A stretch of 64,000 nt of DNA from Notospermus geniculatus (taxonomy: Eukaryota > Nemertea > Pilidiophora > Heteronemertea > Lineidae), in contig NMRB01000272.1 of NCBI GenBank assembly GCA_002633025.1, positions 182,122 through 246,121 on the forward strand, read 5' to 3'. Shown one piece after another: positions 1 to 10,938 of the stretch. The notes under the pieces are model-generated. The model did no database searches. It saw only the letters and a list, made by a program, of their open reading frames with translations, and had not been told where the DNA came from. The position numbers and the translations under genes are program-made. Numbering within the stretch: position 1 is the stretch's first letter; every line of letters begins with the position of its first letter.

Positions 1-700
1 TTTGGTATGAATTTCATTTGTCAATTAAGCGGGCCACAGCTTGATTTGATTTTGTGGAGTTTTAGCCACATACAGTTGCTTAGTTTCTGCAACTACCGAC
101 AGATGGCAGCACTAACATTAGGTAAAAATGCGCCTTTTTCATTTGAATGCTGCTCTCACCCCACAGGAGTTTCCAAAGATTTTATTTTTGATAATCCAAG
201 TACAGGTCATGAGCAACAATTTAAGCCAAGTTTGGTGATCCAACCCCCTGCAAAGGGTGAGTTATACGGGCCAGAACCTGCCTATGTCAGAATCCATGTT
301 GGGGGGTAGGGGTAACCCAAAGCTTATTTCTACCAAACTAAGCACCATATCCAATCCATATTCACGGTTCAGAGAAATAAAGTCTCATACTAGCTCCATG
401 TAAAATATCAAATTTGTTGGGCCACGAATATTTTGTGGGGAGCTACAAAAGAAACCCCCTGGAATTCACTGTAAAAAGTACCGAAATGGACCAAAATTCA
501 AATAATGTCGATTACTCCGGAACCAGTGAACGGATTGGTCCAATATTTTGCACTTTTTCATAACTTGGTAGAAGGGTCCTACACACTAAATTTCATTGAA
601 ATCGGTTGACCCCCACCTTATCACCTTTTGCATGGTCTATTCATGGACAGACACTTAACAGTTTTTACACTCTGCGCACTGAGATATTCGTGATCTTAAA
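1..700. other. Unannotated stretch, no gene seen
   Basis: A 100-codon open frame at 7-309 has no recognisable motif, no splice context I trust and no resemblance to a family I know. The rest (310-700) is ordinary AT-moderate DNA without tandem structure. I see no support for a gene. Confidence 0.5.
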
Positions 701-1333
701 TTAAGCCTCGACTCGTAGGCCTATTGTAAGCAACACAGGTTTCGCTATCAGGCTCACAGATGAGAGACAACGCAAATTTCTTGTCAGAATTTGGAGATAG
801 GCCTATCTCGCGTTCAATCAACTGCAAGATTTGGCGAATATTCTCCTTGGCAAAACCAAACCATTTAATCTGAAATTCCTCATCGGGATAGTGGGTTACT
901 CCGGTCCCGGGTTACTCCTTCTGGATACTCCCCTGTGCAATGGATGAAGAGCATCCACAACTAACTTCCATGTTGACACTGATGGCAGGAGCAGATCGAG
1001 GATTTGGGGAAAGGGGGTTCCTTCTGCTAGGACAGTGAAATTTGCGCCAAATTCCAGAATTTCACGATCGATTTTACAGATATTTTGTTTGAAAGGGAGG
1101 CAAGCGCCCGCGGCGCCCCCCCCCCCTTGGGATCCGCGCTTGTTGAAGGCACGCCTTCAAATTCGAGTTAATCCATAACTTAAACCACCCTCCGACGTGG
1201 TTTAAGTTTTTGTGGGGTTTAAGCCAGACTTGAAGCTTAGCTTTAGTTTGTGCATACCGACTTCAAGTTAAATTCGAACTTAAGTTAGACTTAAGCTCAA
1301 TTTCGGCTTAAGCCACAGTGGTGCATACGGGCC
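701..1333 (+). repeat. Dispersed repeat A, copy 1 (solo arm)
   Basis: About 630 bp beginning TTAAGCCTCGACTCG and ending GTGCATACGGGCC. The same sequence recurs inverted at 8219-8746 and direct at 11515-12197. The outer end reads GGCCCGTATGCACCACTG on the other strand, and inside it are many TTAAG/CTTAA words and a small hairpin (AACTTAAACCACC with GGTGGTTTAAG-like partners). It looks like one arm of a foldback DNA transposon. No partner arm is visible for this copy, so it is called a solo arm. Confidence 0.75.
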
Positions 1334-1565
1334 AATATGTTTACTAAATTTGTAAAGGGGGTTGGGACAGAATTATTCTAATTTTTGTGGCCAACAAAAA
1401 ATTCGTCTGCTATAGCGGAAGTAGGTGCATTGCGTACGATAAAATCTGAGTCACCAGCGTATAATTAACGCTACCCAAAAACTTGGAAAACACCCGGTCC
1501 AGAATGCGGGTCGATCGGATCGAATCTGAATGTGGTTTGGTTTGGTCGTGTAACGGCCCTATTAA

Positions 1566-2362
1566 GGCGGGGGCTACCTATAGCTGAGCTCATTCCCTAG
1601 TGGCAATCCACGGAACTGGCCTTTGTGCGACCAGTCATTCACATTCAGATTAAATCCGCTCACCCTGGTATTACTGTTTTCGAAAACCAATCTTCAGTGT
1701 ACGTGCCGACCCTAAATCTTTTGTGTCCACTGCGGGTATTGTTCAGCTCTGTCACTGGTGCTTTGGTCACAAGTGGCCGAACAGAGTTTACTCAAAGGGC
1801 GGGAATAATGCAAATCTACATAACAAAGAAGTAACTTGCCAGCGGTATGGAAATTTTCAAATTTCCCAAACAAGTTTTCTCTTTTTTGGACACATATATT
1901 TGAAAAATTTCTTTTGGATGTTATTGCCATATGTGCATTCTAGGGCAACACGATCGCCTTTTTTGGATAGTTGGTCGGGAATATGAAATATTTCAAAAAC
2001 TGTAAATCGAGCCTTTTTTGGCATTAAATAGTTTATACCAATTAAATGGAAAGTACTTTCGTAAAAAACGGATCGTTAGGCCCTGCAGGCATCAGGCCTG
2101 TATGTTACAGACTATGTGGGAAACTGATGTGTCGCATCCCAAGTCTGCAAAATTGTTTGCGAACTCAAATTTTGACAACTTGTTATAACTTAATTAACTC
2201 CATCGTAATTGGTCAAAATGAACAATTCTTTCACAGAACGGGAGCATAAAGGTTGTAGCTAAAACATTTTGTTGACATCAATTAGTTACTTTTTGTCATG
2301 AATATGTTAGGACGCTTGTTTTCAAAGAGCGTCAATAAAGTCGGCATAGGTAGCCCCCCGCC
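1566..2362. mobile_element. TIR element (797 bp), TTAA flanks
   Basis: GGCGGGGGCTACCTAT at 1566 is matched inverted by ATAGGTAGCCCCCCGCC ending at 2362, and TTAA lies directly outside both ends. The interior is AT-rich with no transposase. The TTAA target fits piggyBac or Kolobok types; a 3-bp TAA/TTA target (PIF/Harbinger) fits as well if the terminal A is counted in the element. Short ORFs inside look incidental. Confidence 0.55.
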
Positions 2363-2581
2363 TTAAACACGGAAATTCTGTAATGGAGGCAGAATAAGAA
2401 CGGACAAATATCGGTTTTTTTGTAGTGGAAGTGCAGCTATTACGTTGCAGCATATGTTATTGTGTGTGACGGCGAAACATGACCCCGTCACGGGCTGATA
2501 TTTTTTTGTAGGATTGACCTATTTACATTTTGGACAAAGAGGCACAATGCGTCACGTCAACTGTACAATATTATATGCTAC

Positions 2582-2746
2582 CACGGCGTACACAATAGGA
2601 ATTATTTCCTATTAAAAAAAATTCGACAGAATATATTTGTGGATTTTTTCCTATACGACAAAAATGGGACGATGTTTCCCGTCATACACGGTAAAATAAA
2701 TTCCTACAAAATATTTCGTAGGAAAAAATGTATCGTGTACGGCGGC
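2582..2746. mobile_element. Weak TIR element with GGCGTACAC ends
   Basis: CACGGCGTACACAATA near 2583 is matched inverted by TATCGTGTACGGCGG near 2731. The ends resemble those of the element at 32273-32444 (GTACACGATC / GACCGTGTACGGCGGGC), so both may be one family. The interior contains paired TTCCTA/TAGGAA words. The boundaries are approximate. Confidence 0.4.
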
Positions 2747-2893
2747 CTTTATACGTATATACGGATCGAAATGTACACAAACCTTTTCCTCGGTGTAGAC
2801 TATATACGTATAAGGATCCGTGATATAGGTCGCTGATCTCAACCTCCCTATTGTCTTCGAAATTCCTTACCGTAGAGGAATAATTACTCAGAT

Positions 2894-3371
2894 CATAAAG
2901 GAATCAACCATAAAGGTTCAACTGACAAATTTAGCATTTTATAAATGTGGACGGTATCCCTTTAAAATCCAACAGATTTGCATTCTGACGTTTAAGACCC
3001 TTCTGCACATTCACTGCAAATTTTGTTGAATTCCGACTAGTTGATCTTTTGATACAAACGGATTGAATTAATGAGAACCCCACGAACGATGTGTGTTCAG
3101 GGTCATCGGTGTACATTTGAATAGGCTGACGTACATTTGTACATGGAACACTAATTGTGCTGAAAATAGCTCAGTTATCGTCAGAAATGGAATTCAAAGC
3201 ATCATGTTGGCAGGTTCATGTACCTCTTCACCACAAAAAAGTTGAAGCTCCTGCCTATTACGTAAAGCCAAAATTCAGGCAGTGAGAGACATCTGGTGGC
3301 ATTACACATGAGGTGTATCCCTCAGTAAGCTCATCGTTCGCAGTTAAACCTTTATGGTTGATTCCTTTATG
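2894..3371. mobile_element. TIR element with 7-bp target duplication
   Basis: CATAAAGGAATCAACCAT at 2894 is matched inverted at the right end (ATGGTTGATTCCTTTATG ending 3371). CTCAGAT lies immediately outside both ends (2887-2893 and 3372-3378), a perfect 7-bp target duplication (8 bp with one mismatch). The element is 478 bp with no transposase. The same terminal sequence recurs at 54170-54202 beside an assembly join. Confidence 0.8.
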
Positions 3372-3378
3372 CTCAGAT

Positions 3379-3763
3379 CCAGAGTGGTGTATCGTCACTC
3401 CATGCGCTGTGCAGGAAGGAAGATTGGGGGAAAAGAATTACTTCCAGACAGCAACATGAAGTGCGGTGGACAGTCAGCGTGAGCGGGGAGGGCGGTTTTT
3501 TTCCCTCCCTGTATCCAGTTTTCCTCCCACAGGGGAAACCCTCCCTCTCCATCTCGTGCCACCTTCTTGCGGCACCGCCCCGCATTCCAAAGCCGAATGA
3601 ATTAGCTTGCTCGGGGGATTAGTGACGTCACACCACTAATCAGTCATTGATTGGCCTGAATTTCTGATTCGGCATGCCAGTGCCAATGCCAATAGGTTTT
3701 GAACCTCCCCCCCCCCACCACCACCACCCATGCAGCAGCATGAACAGAGCCGACACCGCAGAA
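3379..3763. other. Unannotated stretch with C- and CA-rich runs
   Basis: Contains pyrimidine/purine runs and a CCACCACCACC tract near 3715. No gene or clear repeat boundary is seen. Confidence 0.4.
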
Positions 3764-4080
3764 CCCTACTAAAAAAAATCTCTGTAGGGTGTGACAGGGT
3801 GTTCTTGGGTGCTCTAGGGTATTCTTGGGTGTTCTTGGGTAGACTGTTTCAAAATACCCATTGAGCAAAGGGTGTTCTAGGGTATCTTTAGGGTGTTCTA
3901 GGGTATCTCTGGAGTACCCTACCCGGACAACCCTACAGGTACCCTAGAACACCCTAAAGATACCCTAGAACACCCTTCACTCAATGGGTATTTTGAAACA
4001 GTTTACCCAAGAACACCCAAGAATACCCTACAGCACCCAAGAACACCCTGTCACACCCTACAGAGATTTTTTTAGTAGGG
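3764..4080. mobile_element. Foldback element of AGGGTGTTC repeats (317 bp)
   Basis: A near-complete palindrome centred at about 3922. The left arm begins CCCTACTAAAAAAAATCTC and the right arm ends GAGATTTTTTTAGTAGGG. Both arms are built of short units like GGGTGTTCTTGGGT and AGGGTATCT, so the whole element is a hairpin of minisatellite-like units. No coding potential. Confidence 0.8.
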
Positions 4081-4632
4081 AAGGACATTAGGATAGGCCT
4101 AGCTTTTGGAGAGGCCTAGGTCCTGTCACCCAAGGCAATAGACTATAAACGACAATGTCAAATGACATGCCTAACATAAGGCCAGGTCAGGCCTACGCCC
4201 CCTAGGCCCTGGGCCTACCTAGGCTTAGGCCTACGGCACGCCTACCGTACCTTTCCAAAGATCAACAAATTTTGGAGTGAACTGGATCTTGTTGATATTC
4301 AAGAATATATATATGGCCCTGGAAGGCTGCGACAACAGGTCGAAATAAAATTTTAACGCCATTATTACGACGTCCAAAATCGAGCTTGGCCTACTAACCG
4401 ACTTCGGACTAGGCCTAAAAGGCTTTCCAGGCACTTCATCTCATCTCATTTCCTCTTCGTAGGGGGGTGAGCTTGTGTGGGAGGGGTGTGAGCTTGAGGG
4501 AGTTGACGCGCCACTGTGGTCAAAACGGCCCCAGATCAAAACGACCCCTATCACATGTACCAGAAACTGTCTCTGAAGACAGCAGAAATTTATTTGCCTG
4601 ACTATCGTATCACTTCAGTTCAGGCCGACTAT
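4081..4632. other. Unannotated stretch rich in TAGGCCTA words
   Basis: Dense in AGGCCTA/TAGGCCT (4090-4440), a word over-represented across the window. No gene is seen on either strand. Confidence 0.4.
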
Positions 4633-5158
4633 GGCCGAATGGGTGAATGTCGTCCTGGGTGATCCCAAATGTCACCCAGGACAAAACTGGGTGACCCTAA
4701 ACGCCCCCAGAACAAGGCTGAAAATCGCACCATTTTAAAACCTGTGTCCGAGGTTGGCGATCGATAGTGGAACGTCTGTCAGGTACCGATCGCGTAATCA
4801 TGGAAATGAAGAAACGTGACTTTTTTTCTTAACCTCATCACGACCTTTCGAGATAAAAATCCCGTCCCTGTATGACAGAAGGGAGGTCAAAAACTGTCCC
4901 AATTCCTTCAGGAACGCGAATGTTTGGGGCGGCAATGATGGAGATGTCAGAATTCGTTTTCAGCTACTACATTGTACATATACACGAATAGTGTACCACT
5001 TACCTCGGACGCAGGTTTTAAAATGGCGCGATTTTCAAACTGGGTGACGTTTAGGGTCTAAATATCACCCAGCCTTGTTCTGGGGGACGTTTAGGGACAC
5101 CCAGTTTTGTCCTGGGTGACATTTAGGGTCAGCCAGGGCGACATTCACCCATTCGGCC
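4633..5158. mobile_element. Foldback element with GACTAT target duplication
   Basis: Left end GGCCGAATGGGTGAATGTCG at 4633; right end CGACATTCACCCATTCGGCC ends at 5158. Arms of roughly 130 bp pair through CCTGGGTGAC/GTCACCCAGG and TTTTAAAACCTG-like words. GACTAT lies outside both ends (4627-4632 and 5160-5165), a likely 6-bp target duplication if a terminal T belongs to the element. The interior has no ORF of note. Confidence 0.75.
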
Positions 5159-5443
5159 TGACTATGACAGGTCGGCTAGACTGGTCCCCTGTCGTAGTTC
5201 TCGCTTCACTAGAGAGGATGCGCTGTTTTCCGACTCCGACTCCGACTTCAACTACGAGAATGAATTGCAGTCCGCTATGGACATCCGTGATAAAAACGAT
5301 TTGATAGACGTTTGCAAATCGTAAAATGCCATAACTTTGTGGCAGAATAATTTTGACTCGTAATCGGAAGTAATTGGGTCAAAGTTAGATGTTGCCAGAC
5401 TTTACTAAAGAGGACGTGCAGCAACGACTATGACGTCACCGCG

Positions 5444-5550
5444 ACGTCCAGATGCCGCCATTTTGGACGGCACGTCCAACGCATTCGTAGCGTCAGATGC
5501 CGTCCAAAATGGCTGACGTGCGAATTATGACGTCAATGATGACGTCACGT
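5444..5550. repeat. TGACGTCA-rich inverted repeat
   Basis: CCATTTTGGACGGC (5458-5471) pairs with GCCGTCCAAAATGG (5499-5512). TGACGTCA occurs around 5430, 5529 and 5540. This is the CRE octamer known to bind CREB/ATF proteins; here it is simply noted as a sequence match. Confidence 0.5.
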
Positions 5551-5569
5551 GCACATGGTCTATAGAGCT

Positions 5570-5856
5570 AATTAACTGTGACCTTGACCTCTGATCTTGA
5601 GAAGTATTGCGTAACTGGAACAGGGATCCTTGATTAAACCAATAGGGGATGGTTGATGGTGGCGCTTCTAATTAGTTTTCCCCTGAAATTCTAAGTAGAT
5701 TTGCTTGAAGGTCATTGCGTACCGTAATCCGAAAGGTCATGCTTGATAACCTTGGTGTTGGTGAAGGTTTTAGGCTTCCACCATAACCAGGTTCTCAATT
5801 ATATCATGTTGTCTGTGACAGTTGACTATGACCTTGACCTCTGACCTTGAGAAGTA
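5570..5856 (+). repeat. Half-site repeat R1, left part
   Basis: Carries GTGACCTTGACCTCTGA at 5577 and ATGACCTTGACCTCTGACC at 5827, with the spacer motifs GGATGGTTGATG and TTCTAATTAGTTTTC. It is the left part of the repeat that resumes at 7181 after the insertion at 5857-7175. Related copies are at 33541-33962 and 37407-39905. Confidence 0.8.
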
Positions 5857-7175
5857 GGGGAGATCGGGGTAATCTGTGCCACTTTTTACTTTTGGCCTCC
5901 TGGTTCCCTTGTGTTTGGACTGAACATATCAGCTGGTGTACCTATATGAACTTTGGGATGTTGTTCATGTTCCATGTGAGTGCCAGCTTGTTTGGATTTG
6001 CAGAAGTGGCATGGACAGTCATCAAACATGTTTGGTAAAATGGCACAACTTGCCCCAGGCATGGGGTAAGTTGAGCCATCCCCTGGGGTAAGTTGAGCCA
6101 CATGGGTAAGTTGAGCCAGGTAGAAGAAACTGCATATTACAAACATATTTTGCTATAGGCCCCTATCATAGGCCTAACAAGATACTTTTAAACGAATTTT
6201 TCTAATACACCTAGGCCTAGGCCTACGTCTATATAGTGATGACGACTAGGGTAAGCATTGCCATGAAATGATTGTCAACTATCATCTATTGTTTCCAAAG
6301 AAATGAATTTTTAATACACTGCATCAGCAGATTCCCATCCTCAAAGAACTCAACATGCCGTAATGCACTTTTGTAACAAGGTAAGCGCACATAATCCCTG
6401 CGCAGTGTTTTCACCAAGTATTTTGCCTCAGAAAATTAAATCTTGTAATAATACAAAATAAACTGACTGTTAATAAAATCACCGACGTATGGCCTGATCA
6501 CTCTGCTTGTCACTACAATATTGCACAATAAAAATCTAATACCGGCACCTTTTGCCTATATGGTATATATGATGATTACAGTTTTCAATGGTGTCACCTA
6601 AATCAGTATACCAGTAATTAACACATCTAAGCTTGGATGCAGCAGCCAGTATCAAGCTGGACCAACAGTCATCCAAATAATCTTCACTTTTTATACCTAA
6701 ACATGACGTACACTAGTATTATACATTACATTTACCTCAAAGAAATGGTATGGGGTAAGTTGTGCCATGGCACAACTTACCCCAGCCTGAGTGGCACAGA
6801 TTGCCCCATCCTGACATTTTCCATAATGTAGGTCACTACATATCTGCTGATGAAGACATGTGGAAAAAACACCCCATGATAAAAGGTAACTACACACACT
6901 ATCAAATGCTACCTAAGCTTTCTTAGAAATCTTTACTGTATGTGTTCAATGAATCCACAAACTTGTTTGCTTGTGATCCACTCAGAAGTCGAAAAATCGT
7001 TCTTTTCTGCAGAAAACTTTTGTTGTTCAGAAAATCCTCAAGACTCATACATCAATAACAGCTAATGTTGACTATTTAACAATAGATGGCAACACCTTAC
7101 AGAGAAAGTCAAACAGGGAGTCTGTAGAGGGGGTGGCACAACTTACCCCATGGCACAACTTACCCCGGTCTCTCC
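5857..7175. mobile_element. 1.3-kb TIR element inserted at TA in repeat R1
   Basis: Left end GGGGAGATCGGGGTAA at 5857; right end TTACCCCGGTCTCTCC ends 7175. The subterminal word GGGGTAAGTTGNGCCA occurs several times inverted at both ends (6063-6115, 6754-6782, 7134-7165). Uninterrupted copies of the host repeat read GAGAAGTATTGCGTAACTGG (for example 7450 and 38775), while here the element sits between GAGAAGTA and TACCGTATTGCG. That places the insertion at a TA, with three extra bases (CCG) left at the right. The interior has no transposase. Confidence 0.85.
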
Positions 7176-7180
7176 TACCG

Positions 7181-8218
7181 TATTGCGTAACTGGAACAGG
7201 CATCCTTGATTAAACTTATGGGAGATGGTTAATTCAGGCTTCTAATTAGTTTTCTCCTGAAATTCACTTTAGAACTGTTTGACCTTGACCTTGACCTCTG
7301 ACCTTCAACGTCATTGCGTAATCTAAATGCTCATCCTTGATAACATAGGTGTAGGTGAAGGTCTTAGCTAAAGGCTTCCACCATCACCAGGTTCTGACTT
7401 ATCTCATGTTATCAGTAACGGTTGACTGTGACCGTGACCTCTGACCTTGAGAAGTATTGCGTAACTGGAACACGAACAGAATCCTTGATTATTAACCTAC
7501 AGGGGATGGTTAATTCAGGCTTCTAATTAGTTTTCTCCTGAAATTCCGAGGAGATTTTCACTTTAGAACTGTTTGACCTTGACCTTGACCTCTGACCTTC
7601 AATGTCATTACGTAAATTGAAAGCTCATCCTTGATAACCTAGGTTCAGGTGAAGGTTTCTCCATCACCAGATTTTGACTTATGTCCTGTTATCAAATTTG
7701 AATATCAAACCACGCCATGATATCAGCAAATATCATGCAACCGAGCAGGTGCAAACTGAAAATTTCAGTTGCAATAACATTCGTGGATGAGCTGTGATGT
7801 TGTGATACCAGTTACAAGTCATTTACTGTGGCAGATCTCCCGATATGTCAAAATATCAAATTTGATATATCAATATCATTATGATGCTGACACTGGAGAA
7901 TAAATTTGTTGATGCCAGTATCTTGCCAAGGGCGATAAACATAGGGAAGGAACTTGTTACTGCTCTAGCTCGCCTAGGAGACAAGTTATTGAAGAAACAA
8001 AAGTGTGACAGACGAAATCTCAACTTTTGATATATCAATATCAGGTATCGGGAGACCGGAAATTTTCATGCCATCTTGTAGGCCTAGCTCAGGTCATGTT
8101 GCCTTGGGGGTAGGTCACATTTCCAGGTCTGTAGCTCTTGCAGGAACAAAGTTACAGGTGTGACAGACTGAACAGACAGACAGACACGCCTACACAGACA
8201 GACACCATGACCAAACAT
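7181..8218 (+). repeat. Half-site repeat R1, right part
   Basis: Arrays of TGACCT words at 7271, 7429 and 7572 in two tandem ~290-bp units, followed by a unique tail with CAAATTTGATATATCAATATC, the small ORF described at 7881, and GTGACAGACTGAACAGACAG near the end. The order matches 38790-39870 almost throughout. The repeat is cut at 8218, within ACCAAACA, by dispersed repeat A. Confidence 0.85.
7881..8030 (+). CDS. 49-codon ORF inside repeat R1 (conserved in R3)
   Basis: Starts ATGATGCTGACACTGG and ends at TGA 8028-8030. The predicted peptide begins MMLTLENKFVDASILPR and ends KCDRRNLNF. It is hydrophilic with an amphipathic middle and a lysine-rich tail; there is no signal peptide or membrane segment. 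The copy at 39479-39631 keeps the frame: by hand alignment most differences fall in third codon positions, and the only length change is one whole codon. I recognise no family. It may be a transposon-encoded peptide remnant. The opposite strand is also open, so real coding is uncertain. Confidence 0.25.
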   Translation: MMLTLENKFVDASILPRAINIGKELVTALARLGDKLLKKQKCDRRNLNF

Positions 8219-8746
8219 GGCCCGTATGCACCACTGTGGCTTAAGCCGAAATTGAGCTTAAGTCTAACTTACGCTCAAACTTAACTTGAAGTCGGTATGC
8301 ACCAACTAAAGCTAAGTTTCAAGTCTGGCTTAAACCCCCCAAAAACTTAAACCACGTCGAAGGGTGGTTTAAGTTATGGATTAACTCGTACACCTCGAAT
8401 TTGAAGGCATGCCTTCAACAAGCGCGGATCCCAAGGGGGCCGCCGTGCGCTTGCCTCCCCTTTCAACCAAAGTATCTGTAAAATCGATCGTGAAATTCTG
8501 GAATTTGGCGCAAATTTCACTGTCCTAGCAGAAGGTACCCCCTTTTCCCAAATCCTCGGTCCGCTCCTGCCATCAATGTCAACATGGAAGTTAGTTGTGG
8601 ATGCTCTTGATCCATTGCAACGCGAGATAGGCCTATCTCCAAATTCTGACAAGAAATTTGCGTTGTCTCCCATCTGTGAGCCTGATAGCGAAACCTGTGT
8701 TGCCTACAATAGGCCTATAGCTGATCCGTTACGAGTCAAGGCTTAA
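8219..8746 (-). repeat. Dispersed repeat A, copy 2 (inverted arm)
   Basis: Begins GGCCCGTATGCACCACTG, the reverse complement of the ends of copies 1 and 3. With copy 3 (11515-12197) it forms a long inverted repeat enclosing the CpG-rich elements at 8756-11262. This may be one composite element of about 3.98 kb. Confidence 0.75.
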
Positions 8747-8755
8747 GTTTAAGTT

Positions 8756-9740
8756 AGGTTTCTTTCATTAAAGACGCGCGCGAATACGCCGCGCGGCAAC
8801 ACCAACCCTCGTCCACCACCTTATTGAATAGAACAACCATGATTGGCTCTCGCTGACCTAATATAACAATGTCAACGATTCGCCCCGCCTCCTCTACAGT
8901 GACCATGAATGACCAGCGGCAGAAGGGCTGTGCGAGCGAATGGTAAACAAAGTCACTGTACATTAACTCACGCTGGCACTATAGAGTCTACCACATGTAT
9001 ACTGTGTATTTAAGCGACCACAGTCGGTTATTTTTGAGTCACCTTTTGAGTTGTAATAAGGTGGGCTTCGTGTGGGCTGTTAAACAATTAATGGAACAAT
9101 AAATGCGAGGCGCGCGGGCCGCGCGCGCTGCTCGTTAATTATGGCAAGCAATAGAAGGGCGGCTCAACGCGCGGTGCGTTTGGGATATGAAACTACAGTG
9201 TCCGGTTAGAGTAGGGGAGGTCTTTTTACATTTAATCCGCACTATCATTCATGCATGTTTTGATTTAGCCCATGATATGACTTCTTTGCCAAGGCTTGTG
9301 ACATCGCTCCCCGTTTTCATCATGCACACCTTTGTGTTGACCACTAAAAAACAAGTGTTCTGATTGTTGTACGGCGACTCGAGGTGCGAGGGAAACACAA
9401 ATCACGGCGAACTTCTCAATGATTTGCACGGACGAAGTATGAGGTTGTGTCTGACTTTAGTACAGACACTCATGTAGACCAAGATGGGGGATTGATCGCC
9501 CGTCTCATTGATTACCCTTCCGAAGAAAACAGATTCTAACACACTGGTCGCATGGGGGCGTTGAAGTCCAGCAGGAACGATCGAGCTGGTCATTCATTGC
9601 CGTTGTCATCGTAGGCGGGGCGAGTATGGTATTGTTAGGTCAGCGAGAGCCAATCATGGTTGTCCTATTCAATAAAGTGGTCGAGAAGGGTTGGGCTTAC
9701 CGCGTTGTGTCAGCGCGCGCGTCTTTTATGAAAGAAACCT
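8756..9740. mobile_element. CpG-rich foldback element B, copy 1
   Basis: AGGTTTCTTTCAT at 8756 is mirrored by ATGAAAGAAACCT ending 9740. The mirrored arms extend ~100 bp (AAAGACGCGCGC, CCAACCCTCGTC, TTGGCTCTCGC and their complements). The centre has a GCGCGCGGGCCGCGCGCGC palindrome at 9112-9130. At 9011-9013 it holds an intact TAA that is the insertion target of a MITE in copy 2. No transposase is seen. Confidence 0.8.
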
Positions 9741-10935
9741 ATTAGTGTTCTTTCACTAAAGACGCGCGCTAAGACGCCGCGCGGTAAGACCAACCCTCGT
9801 CGACCACCTTATTGAATAGGACAACATTCATTGGCTCTCGCGGACCTAACAATGTCAACGACTCGCCCCGCCTCCTCTACAATGACCAGCGCCAGAAGGG
9901 CTGTGCGAGTGAATGGTAAACAAAGTCACTGTACAATAACTCACGCTGGCATAGTCTACCACATGTATACTGTGTATTAAAGCATGGCGCACACGAGCGA
10001 CTAAAATGGGGGCGACTACCGATGCGACTACTAGGTCGCATGCGATAATAACCTTTGAGGTCGATCAGTGATGTCATCCGCGACATCACTGATCTCCCAG
10101 TGAAGTATTTGTCGCAAACGAGTCAAAAAAACTAAAAAAAAACTAAAAATATGTTCAGTCGCTCCTGTAGTCGCCTAGAAAATCGCTCAAAAAATCGCTC
10201 GTGTGCGCCATGCTTAAGCGACCACAGTCGGTTATTATTGAATCACCTTTTGAGTTGTAATACGGTGGGCTTCGTGTGGGCTGTTAAACAATTAATGGAA
10301 CAATAAATGCGAGGCGCGCGGGCCGCGCGCGCTGCTCGTTAATTATGGCCAACAATAGAAGGGCAGCTCAATGCGCGGCGCAGTTGGGATATGAAACTAC
10401 AGTGTCCGGTTAGAGTAGGGGAGGTCTTTTTACATTTAATCCGCACTATCATTCATGCATGTTTTGATTTAGCCCATGATATGACTTCTTTGCCAAGGCT
10501 TGTGACATCGCTCCCCGTTTTCATCATGCACACCTTTGTGTTGACCACTAAAAAACAAGTGTTCTGATTGGTGCACGGCGACTCGAGGTGCGAGGGAAAC
10601 ACAAATCACGGCGAACTTCTCAATGATTTGCACGGACGAAGTATGAGGTTGTGTCTGACTTTAGTACAGACACTCATGTAGACCAAGATGGGGGACTGAT
10701 CGCCAGTCTCATTGTTTACTCTTCCAAAGAAAACAGATTCTAACACACCGGTCGCATGGGGGCGTTGAAGTCCAGCAGGAACGATCGAGCTGGTCGTTCA
10801 TTGCCATTGTCATCGTAGGCGGGGCGAGTATGGTATTGTTAGGTCAGCGAGAGCCAATCATGGTGGTCAAAGTGGTCGAGGAGGGTTGGGCTTACCGCGT
10901 TGTGTCAGCGCGTGCGTCTTTTATGAAAGAAACCT
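9741..10935. mobile_element. CpG-rich foldback element B, copy 2 (with MITE)
   Basis: Same order and arms as copy 1, separated by only a few bases, so the two form a tandem pair. It is longer mainly because a 234-bp MITE (9981-10214) sits in it. It ends ATGAAAGAAACCT at 10935. Short internal ORFs run across the arms and are not conserved between copies. Confidence 0.8.
9981..10214. mobile_element. 234-bp PIF/Harbinger-like MITE, TAA target
   Basis: Left end AGCATGGCGCACACGAGCGA; right end TCGCTCGTGTGCGCCATGCT. TAA lies outside both ends (9978-9980 and 10215-10217). The empty site is present in the two sister copies: GTATTTAAGCGACC at 9006-9019 and GTATTAAGCGACC at 11183-11195. This gives an exact boundary and a 3-bp target duplication, the rule for PIF/Harbinger. 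The interior contains paired GATCAGTGATGTC words and no ORF. Confidence 0.92.
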
Positions 10936-10938
10936 AGT

